Part shown: positions 1-6,626 of the stretch, in pieces
How positions within the stretch are numbered: the stretch's first letter is position 1
Layout of the letters: each line of letters starts with the position of its first letter
Origin: Spirochaetia bacterium
Lineage (GTDB): Bacteria; Spirochaetota; Spirochaetia; Treponematales; Breznakiellaceae
DNA: 9,700 bases
Assembly (NCBI GenBank): GCA_025997675.1
Contig: BNUX01000098.1
Span: 1 to 9,700 of the forward strand
Reading direction: 5' to 3'
Notes under the pieces: generated by a model
The model's database searches: none
Told to the model about the DNA's origin: nothing
Seen by the model: only the letters and a program-made list of their open reading frames with translations
Program-made: the position numbers and the translations under genes

Positions 1-1752
1 GAAGCTTCCCTGGCGGTGGCCCGGCTGGGCTTTTCGGTACTGCTCATCACCCAAAACCCCGACCGTATCGGCGCACTCTCCTGCAACCCCGCGGTGGGGG
101 GGCTCTCCAAGGGCAACCTGGTCCGGGAAGTGGACGCCCTGGGGGGCCAGATGGGGAAGCTTATCGACGCATCCATGATCCAGTACCGGGTCCTGAACCG
201 TTCCCGGGGGCCGGCGGTCCAGGCGCCCCGTGCCCAGGCGGATAAACAGGTCTACCAGGCGTCGGCCCGTGGGGCGGTGGAAGCCCAGAAGGGCCTCGCG
301 ATTTTCATGGATACCGTGACGGACCTGATGGTTACCGGGAACCGGGTCCTGGGGGTGATAAGCCAACGGGGTCACCACATTTCTGCCGGGACGGTGATCC
401 TGGCCACCGGGACCTTTATGGAAGGGCGTATCTTCATCGGCGAATACGATGCGCCCCAGGGACGGCTGGGGGAAGAGGCCGCCCTGGGTTTGGGGGCAAG
501 CCTCCGGCAGCGGGGCTTTCCCGTGGGGCGGCTTAAGACCGGCACCCCGGCGCGGATTGCCGGGGATTCTATTGATTATACAAAGATGGAACGCCAGGAC
601 GGTGAGGAACCGGCTCCCTTTTCTTTCGATGCGGATACCGGAGCTGCCTTGCCCCAGGTTCCATGCTGGATAACCTATACCACCGCCGCAACCCATGAAA
701 TCATCCGGGCAAACATACACCGGTCGCCGCTTTATGGGGGGAAGATCACCGGGGTCGGTCCCCGGTACTGCCCTTCTATCGAAGACAAGGTGGTCCGCTT
801 CCCCGAACGGGACCGGCACCACATTTTTATTGAGCCCGAAGGCCTTTCTACCAACGAGATGTACCTGAACGGCGCATCCAGTTCCCTCCCGGAGGATGTG
901 CAGACCCGCTTTATCCATAGTATCCCCGGCTTAGAAACAGCCCGCATCGTCCGGCCCGCCTACGCGGTGGAATACGATTACCTGGACCCTCTGGACCTCT
1001 ACCCCACCCTGGAATCCAAGCGCCTCTCCGGTCTTTTTGTGGCGGGCCAGACCAACGGCAGTTCCGGCTACGAGGAAGCGGCGGCCCAGGGCATCATGGC
1101 GGGGATCAATGCGGCGATGAAGCTGCGGGGGGATGCGCCCCTGGTACTGGGCCGGGATGAGGCCTACATCGGGGTGCTGGTGGACGACCTGACCACCCTG
1201 GGGACCAAGGAACCCTACCGGATGTTTACCAGCCGGGCGGAACACCGGCTCATGCTGCGCCACGACACGGCGGATACCCGGCTCAGTCCCAAGGGCCGCG
1301 CTCTGGGGCTGGTGGCGGAGGAACGCTGGGAGCGGCTGCAGAAAAAGACCGCCGGCCTTGAGACTATCGCGGAATTGCTGCGGAACCGGAAGGTGCCGGG
1401 CGCTGGGGACAGCCTGGAACGGGTCCTGACGAATTCTGCGGTAAAACTGCCGGACATCCTGCCCTACGCTCCGGAACTGGCGGACTATCCCCGTGAATGG
1501 CTTCTGCGGGCGGCCCTTGACATCAAGTATGCGGGGTATATCGAAAAGGAACGGCGGGCGGCGGGACGGACCGCGAAGATGGACGCCATCAAGCTGGAAA
1601 GTGACATGGACTACGGCGCCATCACCGGCCTTTCCGCAGAGGCCCGGGAGAAGCTACCGGTGGTACGGCCCCTGACGGTGGGGCAGGCGGCCCGCATACC
1701 GGGCCTCCGCCAGGGGGATATTGCGCTCCTGATGGTAAAGGCGAAAAAGTAG
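1..1752 (+). CDS. mnmG: tRNA uridine-5-carboxymethylaminomethyl modification enzyme MnmG (GidA), 5'-truncated
   Basis: MnmG is the FAD- and NADH-dependent partner of the GTPase MnmE. Together they install the (carboxymethyl)aminomethyl group on C5 of wobble U34 in certain tRNAs, in the cytoplasm. The frame is open from base 1 (E-A-S-L-A-V-A-R), so the gene starts outside the window. By comparison with E. coli MnmG (629 aa, from memory) about 19 residues are missing, including the GGGHAG FAD-binding loop; the GTG at 16 is internal. Visible family motifs are SCNPAVGG with its conserved Cys at visible residue 28, [25 protein letters not shown] with the second conserved Cys at residue 257, [15 protein letters not shown] and [20 protein letters not shown]. 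The C-terminal MnmE/tRNA-binding helical domain follows (KYAGYIEKE, then GQAARIPG). The segment before the C-terminal domain is shorter than in E. coli. It converges on the next gene with an 8-base gap. Identification is secure. Confidence 0.97.
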   Translation, partial: EASLAVARLGFSVLLITQNPDRIGALSCNPAVGGLSKGNLVREVDALGGQMGKLIDASMIQYRVLNRSRGPAVQAPRAQADKQVYQASARGAVEAQKGLAIFMDTVTDLMVTGNRVLGVISQRGHHISAGTVILATGTFMEGRIFIGEYDAPQGRLGEEAALGLGASLRQRGFPVGRLKTGTPARIAGDSIDYTKMERQDGEEPAPFSFDADTGAALPQVPCWITYTTAATHEIIRANIHRSPLYGGKITGVGPRYCPSIEDKVVRFPERDRHHIFIEPEGLSTNEMYLNGASSSLPEDVQTRFIHSIPGLETARIVRPAYAVEYDYLDPLDLYPTLESKRLSGLFVAGQTNGSSGYEEAAAQGIMAGINAAMKLRGDAPLVLGRDEAYIGVLVDDLTTLGTKEPYRMFTSRAEHRLMLRHDTADTRLSPKGRALGLVAEERWERLQKKTAGLETIAELLRNRKVPGAGDSLERVLTNSAVKLPDILPYAPELADYPREWLLRAALDIKYAGYIEKERRAAGRTAKMDAIKLESDMDYGAITGLSAEAREKLPVVRPLTVGQAARIPGLRQGDIALLMVKAKK

Positions 1753-1760
1753 CCGCGCGG

Positions 1761-2558
1761 TTAAATCTCCTCCGGGGACTGTTTTTCCTTGGATTTTCCT
1801 CCAAAGTTGAAGCTTTTTACTTTATACCCGATCGCCACCGACAGGTTTACGCCGTTACTCAGACCGCTGAGATTTTCCGCCCAATACTTTGCGTTAGCAA
1901 ATTCGAAGCCATTGGGGAGCTTTAGCCCATAGAGCAATTCGGCCCGGAGAAAGAGCTTTTCCAGGAAGTGGTAATCGGCGCCAACTCCGGCCTTTAACCA
2001 GAAGGAATTCCAAAGTTCGTCCACAGTGGGGCTAATCTGATGAGATGGGTTCGCCGCATCCGTCATGTTGGAAAGGTCGTCACCAAACTTACCACCCTGG
2101 TCCGCCAGCGCAACCTGATAGGTTATACCGACTAAGGGGAAAACGGTCCACCGGGTCGTTCCAATATCAACGGGGTATTTGCCGTAGAGTGAGAAATACA
2201 GCTGGGTAAGCATATAGGGATCATGGGTGTTCGCTTCCATAACAGGGTTATCAAGGGTTTGGGTAACCCAGACGAAAAGCATTGCGGCGTTGAATTCCGC
2301 ATAGGTGCCGTCAAGAAACCCGTGTAAGCCAAATCCGTTCACCCTCTCCTTAGTATCGTTAAAACCACGGAGCATTGCTTCCGTAGTGTCTGCCCCAACA
2401 GCATTACCGTTCACATAATTCTTATACTTATCCTTAACGGCCGCATCCTTCCAATGGAAAATCCCGCTCATACCGCCGCCTGCGCTCAAGCTGAAATCCG
2501 CAGAATAGGCGGACACCGCTACCGCAAAGGCCAAAACAATCGTATACGCATATTTCAT
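1761..2558 (-). CDS. Secreted, probable outer-membrane beta-barrel protein
   Basis: This 265-residue protein has a clear Sec signal peptide: Lys2, then a hydrophobic stretch from about residue 4 to 17. Cleavage is likely near AYSA/DF (after residue 20), with no lipobox cysteine. The mature part is rich in glycine and aromatic residues in alternating patterns (FSLSAGGGMSGIF, TRWTVFPLVGITYQVAL, LFLRAELLYGLKL). It ends in a strand-like LSVAIGYKVKSFNFG, followed by a short charged tail. This suggests a small beta-barrel in the outer membrane, as in several spirochaete surface proteins, but I cannot assign a named family or a substrate. Start choice: the ATG at 2558 has a strong GGAGG site (2566-2570) seven bases upstream and a near-consensus promoter behind it. 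It is transcribed divergently from the lipoprotein gene at 2759. Barrel topology is inferred from pattern only; a periplasmic protein is the alternative. Confidence 0.75.
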   Translation of the reverse strand: MKYAYTIVLAFAVAVSAYSADFSLSAGGGMSGIFHWKDAAVKDKYKNYVNGNAVGADTTEAMLRGFNDTKERVNGFGLHGFLDGTYAEFNAAMLFVWVTQTLDNPVMEANTHDPYMLTQLYFSLYGKYPVDIGTTRWTVFPLVGITYQVALADQGGKFGDDLSNMTDAANPSHQISPTVDELWNSFWLKAGVGADYHFLEKLFLRAELLYGLKLPNGFEFANAKYWAENLSGLSNGVNLSVAIGYKVKSFNFGGKSKEKQSPEEI

Positions 2559-2582
2559 TCAATTTCCTCCCAGCAATGTGTT

Positions 2583-2611
2583 ATAATACCATATATAAAA
2601 ACAACGGTCAA
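2583..2611 (-). promoter_or_regulatory. Sigma70-type promoter of the beta-barrel gene
   Basis: Read on the minus strand, TTGACC (2611-2606) and TATTAT (2588-2583) are separated by exactly 17 bases. Each box matches the consensus at 5 of 6 positions. The predicted transcription start lies around 2576, giving a leader of roughly 18 bases that includes the GGAGG ribosome site at 2566-2570. Confidence 0.75.
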
Positions 2612-2632
2612 GACAAAAATCCCGTTTTTGTC
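2612..2632. repeat. Inverted repeat between divergent promoters, candidate operator
   Basis: GACAAAAA (2612-2619) and its exact complement TTTTTGTC (2625-2632) flank a five-base centre, TCCCG. The left arm abuts the -35 box of the leftward promoter (2606-2611). The right arm is 10 bases from the -35 box of the rightward promoter (2643-2648). A dimeric regulator bound here could touch both promoters. No regulator gene is adjacent, so the role is inferred from position and symmetry. Confidence 0.5.
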
Positions 2633-2642
2633 ATAAACCCCC

Positions 2643-2671
2643 TTGACCACGCTCCCCAACCCTTGTATCCT
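2643..2671 (+). promoter_or_regulatory. Probable promoter of the small lipoprotein gene
   Basis: TTGACC (2643-2648) and TATCCT (2666-2671) have a 17-base spacer. The -35 matches 5 of 6 consensus bases and the -10 matches 4 of 6. Transcription would begin near 2678, leaving a leader of about 80 bases. That leader contains a small stem, GGGGC (2719-2723) with GCCCC (2730-2734), before the ribosome site. It is weaker than the divergent promoter on the other strand. Confidence 0.55.
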
Positions 2672-2758
2672 ATACCATGATGTAATAGTATTCTACGCCG
2701 CAGTGCGGTGGGAAGAGAGGGGCCTTATAGCCCCATCATATATGCAAAGGAGACTTTT

Positions 2759-3193
2759 ATGAAAAAGCTTCAGTTTTTTGGTATAGTGGCATTAGCGATG
2801 GTACTCGGGATGACGGTCATCGGCTGTGATCTTGGTAGTAATGATGACCCCGATGAATTCATCCTGACCGGTCTGGACGCCTATAATAACAAGTATGCTA
2901 TGGCGGTGAGTAGAGATAAGACAATAAATGCCATTGCGGGCATCATAAATGCAGATCCGGAAAACGGCATAGCAAATGGCGCTAAAATCAGCGGCGGATC
3001 GGCCACGTTTCCGATGGTAATGGATAGGGTTGCAGTTGGGTTTTTCACCGGCGATGGAACTTTTACATTCGACGTTAGTGTATTTGAGGGTGAAGCGATA
3101 CAAGCCCCCACCCCCACTACCCCTCCAATTGCTGTAGGCAGTGTTACCATGACCCTCAAAGGGGGCAAAGGAAAGGGCACCGTGACATTTTAA
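2759..3193 (+). CDS. Small secreted lipoprotein, Treponema-type, function unknown
   Basis: This encodes a 144-residue lipoprotein. The N-terminus starts MKKLQFFG, has a hydrophobic core, and ends in the lipobox V-I-G-C, with the lipidated cysteine at residue 23. An acidic linker follows (SNDDPDE). The mature domain of about 110 residues reads as beta-rich, with landmarks FILTGLDAYNNKYAMAV, AKISGGSATFPM, a threonine/proline-rich loop (APTPTTPP) and a closing GSVTMTLKGGKGKGTVTF. To my memory this arrangement recurs, often in tandem, in lipoproteins of insect-gut treponemes; here there is one copy. The start is the ATG at 2759, preceded six bases upstream by AAGGAG (2747-2752). An upstream in-frame start at 2708 would add 17 residues ahead of the signal peptide and is unlikely. 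It would sit in the inner or outer membrane leaflet facing the periplasm or exterior. The role is not known. Confidence 0.85.
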   Translation: MKKLQFFGIVALAMVLGMTVIGCDLGSNDDPDEFILTGLDAYNNKYAMAVSRDKTINAIAGIINADPENGIANGAKISGGSATFPMVMDRVAVGFFTGDGTFTFDVSVFEGEAIQAPTPTTPPIAVGSVTMTLKGGKGKGTVTF

Positions 3194-3254
3194 GCCCTTG
3201 ACTTCCTGCCGGGAATAGCGTACGTTTAAGTATACCTTGGTAAGGAGGACTTCC

Positions 3255-3497
3255 ATGGCTTCAATACTCAATCAGTTGCTTTCTGTTCAAACCGTGGTGG
3301 CCTTATGCACCGGGATTGGGGTGATCTTTACGATTTACCAAAATCACAAGATAAAAACCAATGATCTCCAGCACCTGGAAAAGTATATGGTTGCCATAGG
3401 GAACGCAACCCACGCCATCCTGCTTCACGACGGCATGACTGCGGAAGCCCAAAAAATGCATGAGGCTATGGCCGATGCCTTTACGGGTAAGAAATAG
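3255..3497 (+). CDS. Small single-span membrane protein, function unknown
   Basis: This encodes 80 residues. One hydrophobic segment lies at about residues 12-28 (VQTVVALCTGIGVIFTIY), followed by a basic stretch (NHKIKTND) and a soluble, mostly helical tail ending in TGKK. The positive charges after the helix suggest the tail is cytoplasmic. The start is the ATG at 3255, with a near-perfect AAGGAGG site (3242-3248) six bases upstream. A TTG at 3237 in the same frame is ruled out because the ribosome site lies inside the extension. It lies 61 bases after the lipoprotein stop and 21 bases before crcB, so co-transcription with crcB is likely. I do not recognise the family. The size and single helix recall small phage-type or accessory membrane proteins, but nothing specific supports that. 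Confidence 0.72.
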   Translation: MASILNQLLSVQTVVALCTGIGVIFTIYQNHKIKTNDLQHLEKYMVAIGNATHAILLHDGMTAEAQKMHEAMADAFTGKK

Positions 3498-3518
3498 CCT
3501 GGTATATTTCCTCCATAA

Positions 3519-3893
3519 ATGAATTATCTGTGGGTCTTTTTAGGCGGCGGACTCGGCGCGGGGTTGCGGTATCTCAGCGTCCAGGGGGTCGGCGCCGTTT
3601 TCAAGCCGTCATTTCCCCTGGGGACCCTGGCGGTTAATGCGGCGGGTTCCCTGATTATAGGGTTCCTCTTTGGGGCCTTCGAAATCCGGGCCGTCCCCGC
3701 CAATCTCCGGCTCTTCCTCATCACCGGCTTCCTGGGGGGCTATACCACCTTTTCTTCCTATTCGCTGGAAACCGTGCGGCTGTTCATGGCCGGCAGTGTT
3801 CCGGCGGCGCTGGTCAACCTGGCCCTTAACAACCTGCTCTGCCTGTCCATGACCCTGGCGGGTCTCGGCCTGAGCCGGCTCACCGCACGGTAG
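3519..3893 (+). CDS. crcB: Fluoride ion channel CrcB/FluC
   Basis: This is a 124-residue member of the CrcB/Fluc family, small membrane proteins that form antiparallel dimers and export cytoplasmic fluoride. Four hydrophobic segments fit the fold. Family signatures are GGGLGAGLRY with Arg17, PLGTLAVNAAGSLIIG with the conserved Asn40, and GFLGGYTTFSSYSLE (residues 70-84), the third-helix break that carries the phenylalanine box. The first box residue is Phe78, but the second expected position is Tyr81 rather than Phe. The length is typical. The ATG at 3519 lacks a purine-rich ribosome site (upstream reads TTTCCTCCATAA), so translation may depend on coupling to the gene ending 21 bases upstream. 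There is no room for a fluoride riboswitch directly ahead of it. It converges on hinT with 3 bases between stop codons. Confidence 0.95.
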   Translation: MNYLWVFLGGGLGAGLRYLSVQGVGAVFKPSFPLGTLAVNAAGSLIIGFLFGAFEIRAVPANLRLFLITGFLGGYTTFSSYSLETVRLFMAGSVPAALVNLALNNLLCLSMTLAGLGLSRLTAR

Positions 3894-3896
3894 GAA

Positions 3897-4241
3897 TCAG
3901 CCCGGGGGCCAGTCCATGAACCGGCCGCCCAGCACATGCACGTGGAGGTGGTCCACGGTTTGCCCGCCGTTGTCTTTGCAGTTGATCACAAACCGGGCGC
4001 CTTTTTCACCGCAGCCCTGTTTCACCGCCAGTTCCTGGGCCTTGAACAAGAGCCGCCCCAGAAGGGCCGTATCCGCCGCCTCCAGTTCCATGATGTTCCG
4101 GATGTGCTTCTTAGGTATCACCAGGAAGTGGACCGGCGCCTGGGGGTTCACATCGTGGAAGGCCAGGATTTCATCATCCTCGTAGACCTTCTTTCCGGGG
4201 ATTTCGCCCTTAATGATTTTGCAGAAAATACAATCGCTCAT
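3897..4241 (-). CDS. hinT: HIT-family purine nucleoside phosphoramidase (Hint type)
   Basis: This 114-residue histidine-triad protein is the usual length for bacterial Hint. Hint enzymes are cytoplasmic homodimers that hydrolyse phosphoramidates and acyl-adenylates of AMP, including aminoacyl-AMP released by tRNA synthetases. The N-terminus SDCIFCKIIKGEIP carries the C-x-x-C pair (Cys4, Cys7). IPKKHIRNI supplies His46, and NGGQTVDHLHVHVLGGR contains the catalytic triad H98-x-H100-x-H102. The C-terminus (WPPG) is intact. The ATG at 4241 has AGGAGG (4250-4255) eight bases upstream. It is the last gene of a leftward cluster, 21 bases after the alpha/beta hydrolase and two genes after serS. That order is worth noting because a synthetase producing seryl-adenylate and an adenylate hydrolase would be co-expressed. 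Its stop is 3 bases from the convergent crcB stop. Confidence 0.95.
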   Translation of the reverse strand: MSDCIFCKIIKGEIPGKKVYEDDEILAFHDVNPQAPVHFLVIPKKHIRNIMELEAADTALLGRLLFKAQELAVKQGCGEKGARFVINCKDNGGQTVDHLHVHVLGGRFMDWPPG

Positions 4242-4262
4242 ACTTCGAACCTCCTGGTTTAT

Positions 4263-5219
4263 TTACTTGCAATAGGTATCGATAAAAGAAAAGGCCTCGC
4301 GAAACCATCGCTCCCGGTCCACCCGGATACTCTCGGTGTGCCCCGCCCCGTCAAAGATCGCCAGGACCGTGGCCGTAAGCCCCGCCTGGCGCCGCGCCTC
4401 CGCCATGCGGACCGACATCCGGGTGGGGACAAAGTGGTCATCCCCGCCATGAATAAACAGCACCGGCGTCGGGCCGGACAGGGAACCGGCAAGGGGGGAA
4501 GCTTTAAAGAGGCTGTAACCCCGGACGAGTTTTATTACGACATTACCAATATTCAAGGCGGGATAGGCGATGAAGGCCGGGATGTGGGATAGTTTATAAA
4601 GGTTAAGGGTCTCGTCCGCCGCAGAGGTATAGGAGCAGTCGGCGATGACCCCATCGATTTTTTGGCTCCCAAGGGACAGGTACTGCAATGCGGTGGCGGC
4701 CCCCATGGATTCCCCCGCAACTATCAGGGGGCCGGAGCGGGGAAACCGGGAATGGGTCCAGTCCACCACTGCGTCAAGATCGTACTTCTCATAATAACCG
4801 AAACTGGGGTTAGGGATCGTTCCTTCGGGGCTGTCCCCATAGCCGGCCAGATCAACCATCACCACGTTCCAGCCCTGTTCAATAAAGCCCGCAGCATACT
4901 TTATCTCCTCATAGTGATCCGAGAGGATGCCGTGGAGGAGGATGATCGTACCACCCCCGGGAATAGCGCCGGGAAGCGCCCATAGGGCCAATAAAGAATT
5001 TCGCCGGGGTGAAAGGACTTTTTCACTTTCCCAGGGAAGCGCAAGCACCTCCGGGGGAACTTCCCGGCGTTCAATGCCGCGCTTCAGGATAAGACGGGAG
5101 CTTTCGCTGCGGCATTTGACCATAAAGCCGTAAGCAAAGATACCGGCGGCCAAAACGCCAACCAGATACAGAAGCGCCAGGACCCCCGCTATCCGGGGAA
5201 TCCACACGGGAATTATCAT
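4263..5219 (-). CDS. Membrane-anchored alpha/beta hydrolase (serine hydrolase)
   Basis: This encodes 318 residues. An uncleaved hydrophobic helix at about residues 8-31 (AGVLALLYLVGVLAAGIFAYG) probably anchors the protein in the inner membrane. The remainder is an alpha/beta-hydrolase domain. The oxyanion-loop motif is ILLHGILSDH (residues 93-102). The nucleophile elbow is GESMG with Ser171, the acid is Asp261 in HGGDDHFVP, and the catalytic base is His294 in GAGHTES. The layout resembles the YqkD/S33-like hydrolases, whose substrates are mostly unknown, so esterase, lipase or peptidase activity cannot be separated. Its ATG directly follows the serS stop codon (TAA then ATG, no spacer). Its ribosome site GAGG (5226-5229) lies inside the serS 3' end, which implies translational coupling. 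hinT follows after 21 bases. Whether the topology places the domain inside or outside is unclear. Confidence 0.88.
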   Translation of the reverse strand: MIIPVWIPRIAGVLALLYLVGVLAAGIFAYGFMVKCRSESSRLILKRGIERREVPPEVLALPWESEKVLSPRRNSLLALWALPGAIPGGGTIILLHGILSDHYEEIKYAAGFIEQGWNVVMVDLAGYGDSPEGTIPNPSFGYYEKYDLDAVVDWTHSRFPRSGPLIVAGESMGAATALQYLSLGSQKIDGVIADCSYTSAADETLNLYKLSHIPAFIAYPALNIGNVVIKLVRGYSLFKASPLAGSLSGPTPVLFIHGGDDHFVPTRMSVRMAEARRQAGLTATVLAIFDGAGHTESIRVDRERWFREAFSFIDTYCK

Positions 5220-6497
5220 TTACGGCCTCGGTTTAATTACCTCAAAGCCGCAGTAGGGAACCAGCGCCTTGGGCAGACGCACCGAGCCGTCCGGTTGTTG
5301 GAAGTTTTCCAGGATGGCGATGATGCCCCGGGAAACGGCGATGGCGGTGCCGTTGAGCATATGGACGAAGCGGTTCTTCCCCTCACCGTCCTTGTATTTG
5401 ATGTTGAGCCGCCGGGCCTGGTAGTCGGTACAGTTGGAGGTGGAGGTTACTTCCCCCCATTCGCCGCCGTTTCTGCCGGGCATCCAGGCTTCCAGGTCCC
5501 ACTTGCGATAGGCGGGGGCGCCCAGGTCGCCGGTACAGGTGTCCACCACCCGGAAGGGGATTTCCAGGCCCACAAATATTTCTTCTTCTATAGAACGAAG
5601 CTCCTCGTGGAAGCGGTCGGAATCTTCGGGGAGGCAATAGACGAACATTTCCAGCTTGGTGAACTGGTGTACCCGGTACAGGCCCTTGGAGAACTGCCCG
5701 GCGGCTCCCGCTTCCCGGCGGAAACAGTGGGAAAGCCCGGCCATGCGCAGGGGGAGCTTTTCCCGGGGGAGGATCATGTTGGAGTAGTAGCCCCCCAGGG
5801 TGATCTCCGCGGTTCCTACCAGGCAGGTCCCTTCTTCTTCCAGGGTGTAGACATTGGACTCCGCCCCACGGGGGTTGAAGCCGATACCCTCCAGGATTTC
5901 CTCCTTGGCAACATCCGGGGTGATGAAGGGGGTAAAGCCCTTTTTTTGCAGTATGTCCAGCACATAGCGGACCAGCCCCAGTTCCAGGAAGACCCCTTCG
6001 TTTTTAAGGTAGTAGAATTTGGTCCCCGAGACCTTGGTTGCGGAGTCAAAATCGATGATATCCAGGTCCTGCCCCAGTTTAACGTGGTCCGCAGGCTCAA
6101 AGTCAAACTTTGTAGGCTCCCCCACCCGCTTGACCTCCAGGTTATCCTTGTCTTCCTTGCCCACCGGGGCCTGGGGATGGGCCATGTTGGGGACACGCCG
6201 GCCCTCGACATCAAGCTCCGCCTCGGTCTTCCCCAGTTCCGCCTCGGCGGCGGCGATTTCATCCTTGAGCTTCTTTCCTTCTTCGATAAGCGCGGCCCGC
6301 TTGTCGCTCTCAATCTTCCCCTTCATAGCCTGGGCGTTGGCGTTCCGCTGCTTTTGTAGGGACTGGAGGGCGGTGCTCAGTTCGGTGCGGCGGTTAAAGA
6401 GGCGGACCACCAGGTCCGCGTCGGCCTTCATATACCGGTCGGTGATGTTTTTCTTCACCGCCGGAAGGTTTTCTGCGATAAAACGATAATCTAACAT
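5220..6497 (-). CDS. serS: Seryl-tRNA synthetase
   Basis: This 425-residue class II synthetase charges tRNA-Ser (and tRNA-Sec where present) with serine in the cytoplasm. Residues 1-100 form the long antiparallel coiled-coil arm that grips the tRNA-Ser variable arm (charged helices around 30-98). The catalytic core follows, with the serine-binding TAE at 229-231, motif 2 with FRREAGAAG (259-267) and GLYRVHQFTKLEMF (272-285), CTGDLGAPAYRKWDLEAWMP (321-340), and motif 3 NGTAIAVSRGIIAILENFQ (382-400) with its arginine. Length and motif order are standard. It heads a three-gene leftward cluster with the hydrolase and hinT. The ATG at 6497 has no ribosome-binding site. A TATACT box ends only 8 bases upstream, so the mRNA may be leaderless. 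No closer alternative start with a good ribosome site was seen. Confidence 0.97.
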   Translation of the reverse strand: MLDYRFIAENLPAVKKNITDRYMKADADLVVRLFNRRTELSTALQSLQKQRNANAQAMKGKIESDKRAALIEEGKKLKDEIAAAEAELGKTEAELDVEGRRVPNMAHPQAPVGKEDKDNLEVKRVGEPTKFDFEPADHVKLGQDLDIIDFDSATKVSGTKFYYLKNEGVFLELGLVRYVLDILQKKGFTPFITPDVAKEEILEGIGFNPRGAESNVYTLEEEGTCLVGTAEITLGGYYSNMILPREKLPLRMAGLSHCFRREAGAAGQFSKGLYRVHQFTKLEMFVYCLPEDSDRFHEELRSIEEEIFVGLEIPFRVVDTCTGDLGAPAYRKWDLEAWMPGRNGGEWGEVTSTSNCTDYQARRLNIKYKDGEGKNRFVHMLNGTAIAVSRGIIAILENFQQPDGSVRLPKALVPYCGFEVIKPRP

Positions 6498-6505
6498 GAT
6501 GGATC

Positions 6506-6511
6506 AGTATA
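6506..6511 (-). promoter_or_regulatory. -10 box of serS, predicting a leaderless transcript
   Basis: The minus-strand hexamer TATACT (5 of 6 to the -10 consensus) ends 8 bases before the serS ATG. Transcription normally starts about 7 bases downstream of such a box, which would be within about 3 bases of the ATG. The -35 region is poor (TTTCAT or TTTTCA at 17-18 bases), so the promoter call is moderate. Confidence 0.45.
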
Positions 6512-6555
6512 GCATGGGACTATGCAGTATGAAAATAGGAGGAATCGCGGAAGAG

Positions 6556-6584
6556 TTGATCGCCGCCAATAGTTGGGATATTAT
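6556..6584 (+). promoter_or_regulatory. Promoter of the AAA ATPase gene
   Basis: TTGATC (6556-6561) and TATTAT (6579-6584) are separated by 17 bases, with 4 of 6 and 5 of 6 consensus matches. The predicted start is near 6591, giving a leader of about 35 bases to the ATG at 6627. The -10 box lies inside the left arm of the inverted repeat at 6573-6609, so the promoter could be blocked by whatever recognises that repeat. Confidence 0.6.
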
Positions 6585-6609
6585 ATAACAGGACTTTATA
6601 TTATCCCAA
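6573..6609. repeat. Long inverted repeat over the -10 and start region of the AAA gene
   Basis: The left arm is 6573-6587 and the right arm 6595-6609, with 13 of 15 positions paired and a 7-base spacer. The outer eight pairs, TTGGGATA with TATCCCAA interrupted only on the inner side, are perfect. It covers the -10 box, and its right arm ends five bases before the ribosome site AGGAG (6615-6619). It could be an operator, or (if transcription starts further upstream) an mRNA hairpin near the ribosome site. Confidence 0.6.
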
Positions 6610-6626
6610 GTCTTAGGAGCGGATGT

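Noticed and set aside
2708..2758. Upstream start for the small lipoprotein
   Set aside because: It would place 17 residues ahead of a standard MKKL signal peptide, while the ATG at 2759 has its own well-spaced AAGGAG.
3498..3518. Fluoride riboswitch ahead of crcB
   Set aside because: Only 21 bases separate crcB from the preceding gene, too short for the aptamer, and no conserved riboswitch core was seen.
3871..3882. 12-bp perfect palindrome TGAGCCGGCTCA near the crcB 3' end as a bidirectional terminator
   Set aside because: It lies inside coding sequence, has no loop or T-run, and such short GC palindromes are expected by chance here.
3936..4592. 218-residue plus-strand open frame opposite hinT and the hydrolase
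   Set aside because: It runs antisense across two well-supported genes and their junction and has no recognisable motif.
5295..6359. 354-residue plus-strand open frame opposite serS
   Set aside because: serS is unambiguous on the other strand. The antisense frame is a by-product of GC-rich codon use and has no recognisable domain.
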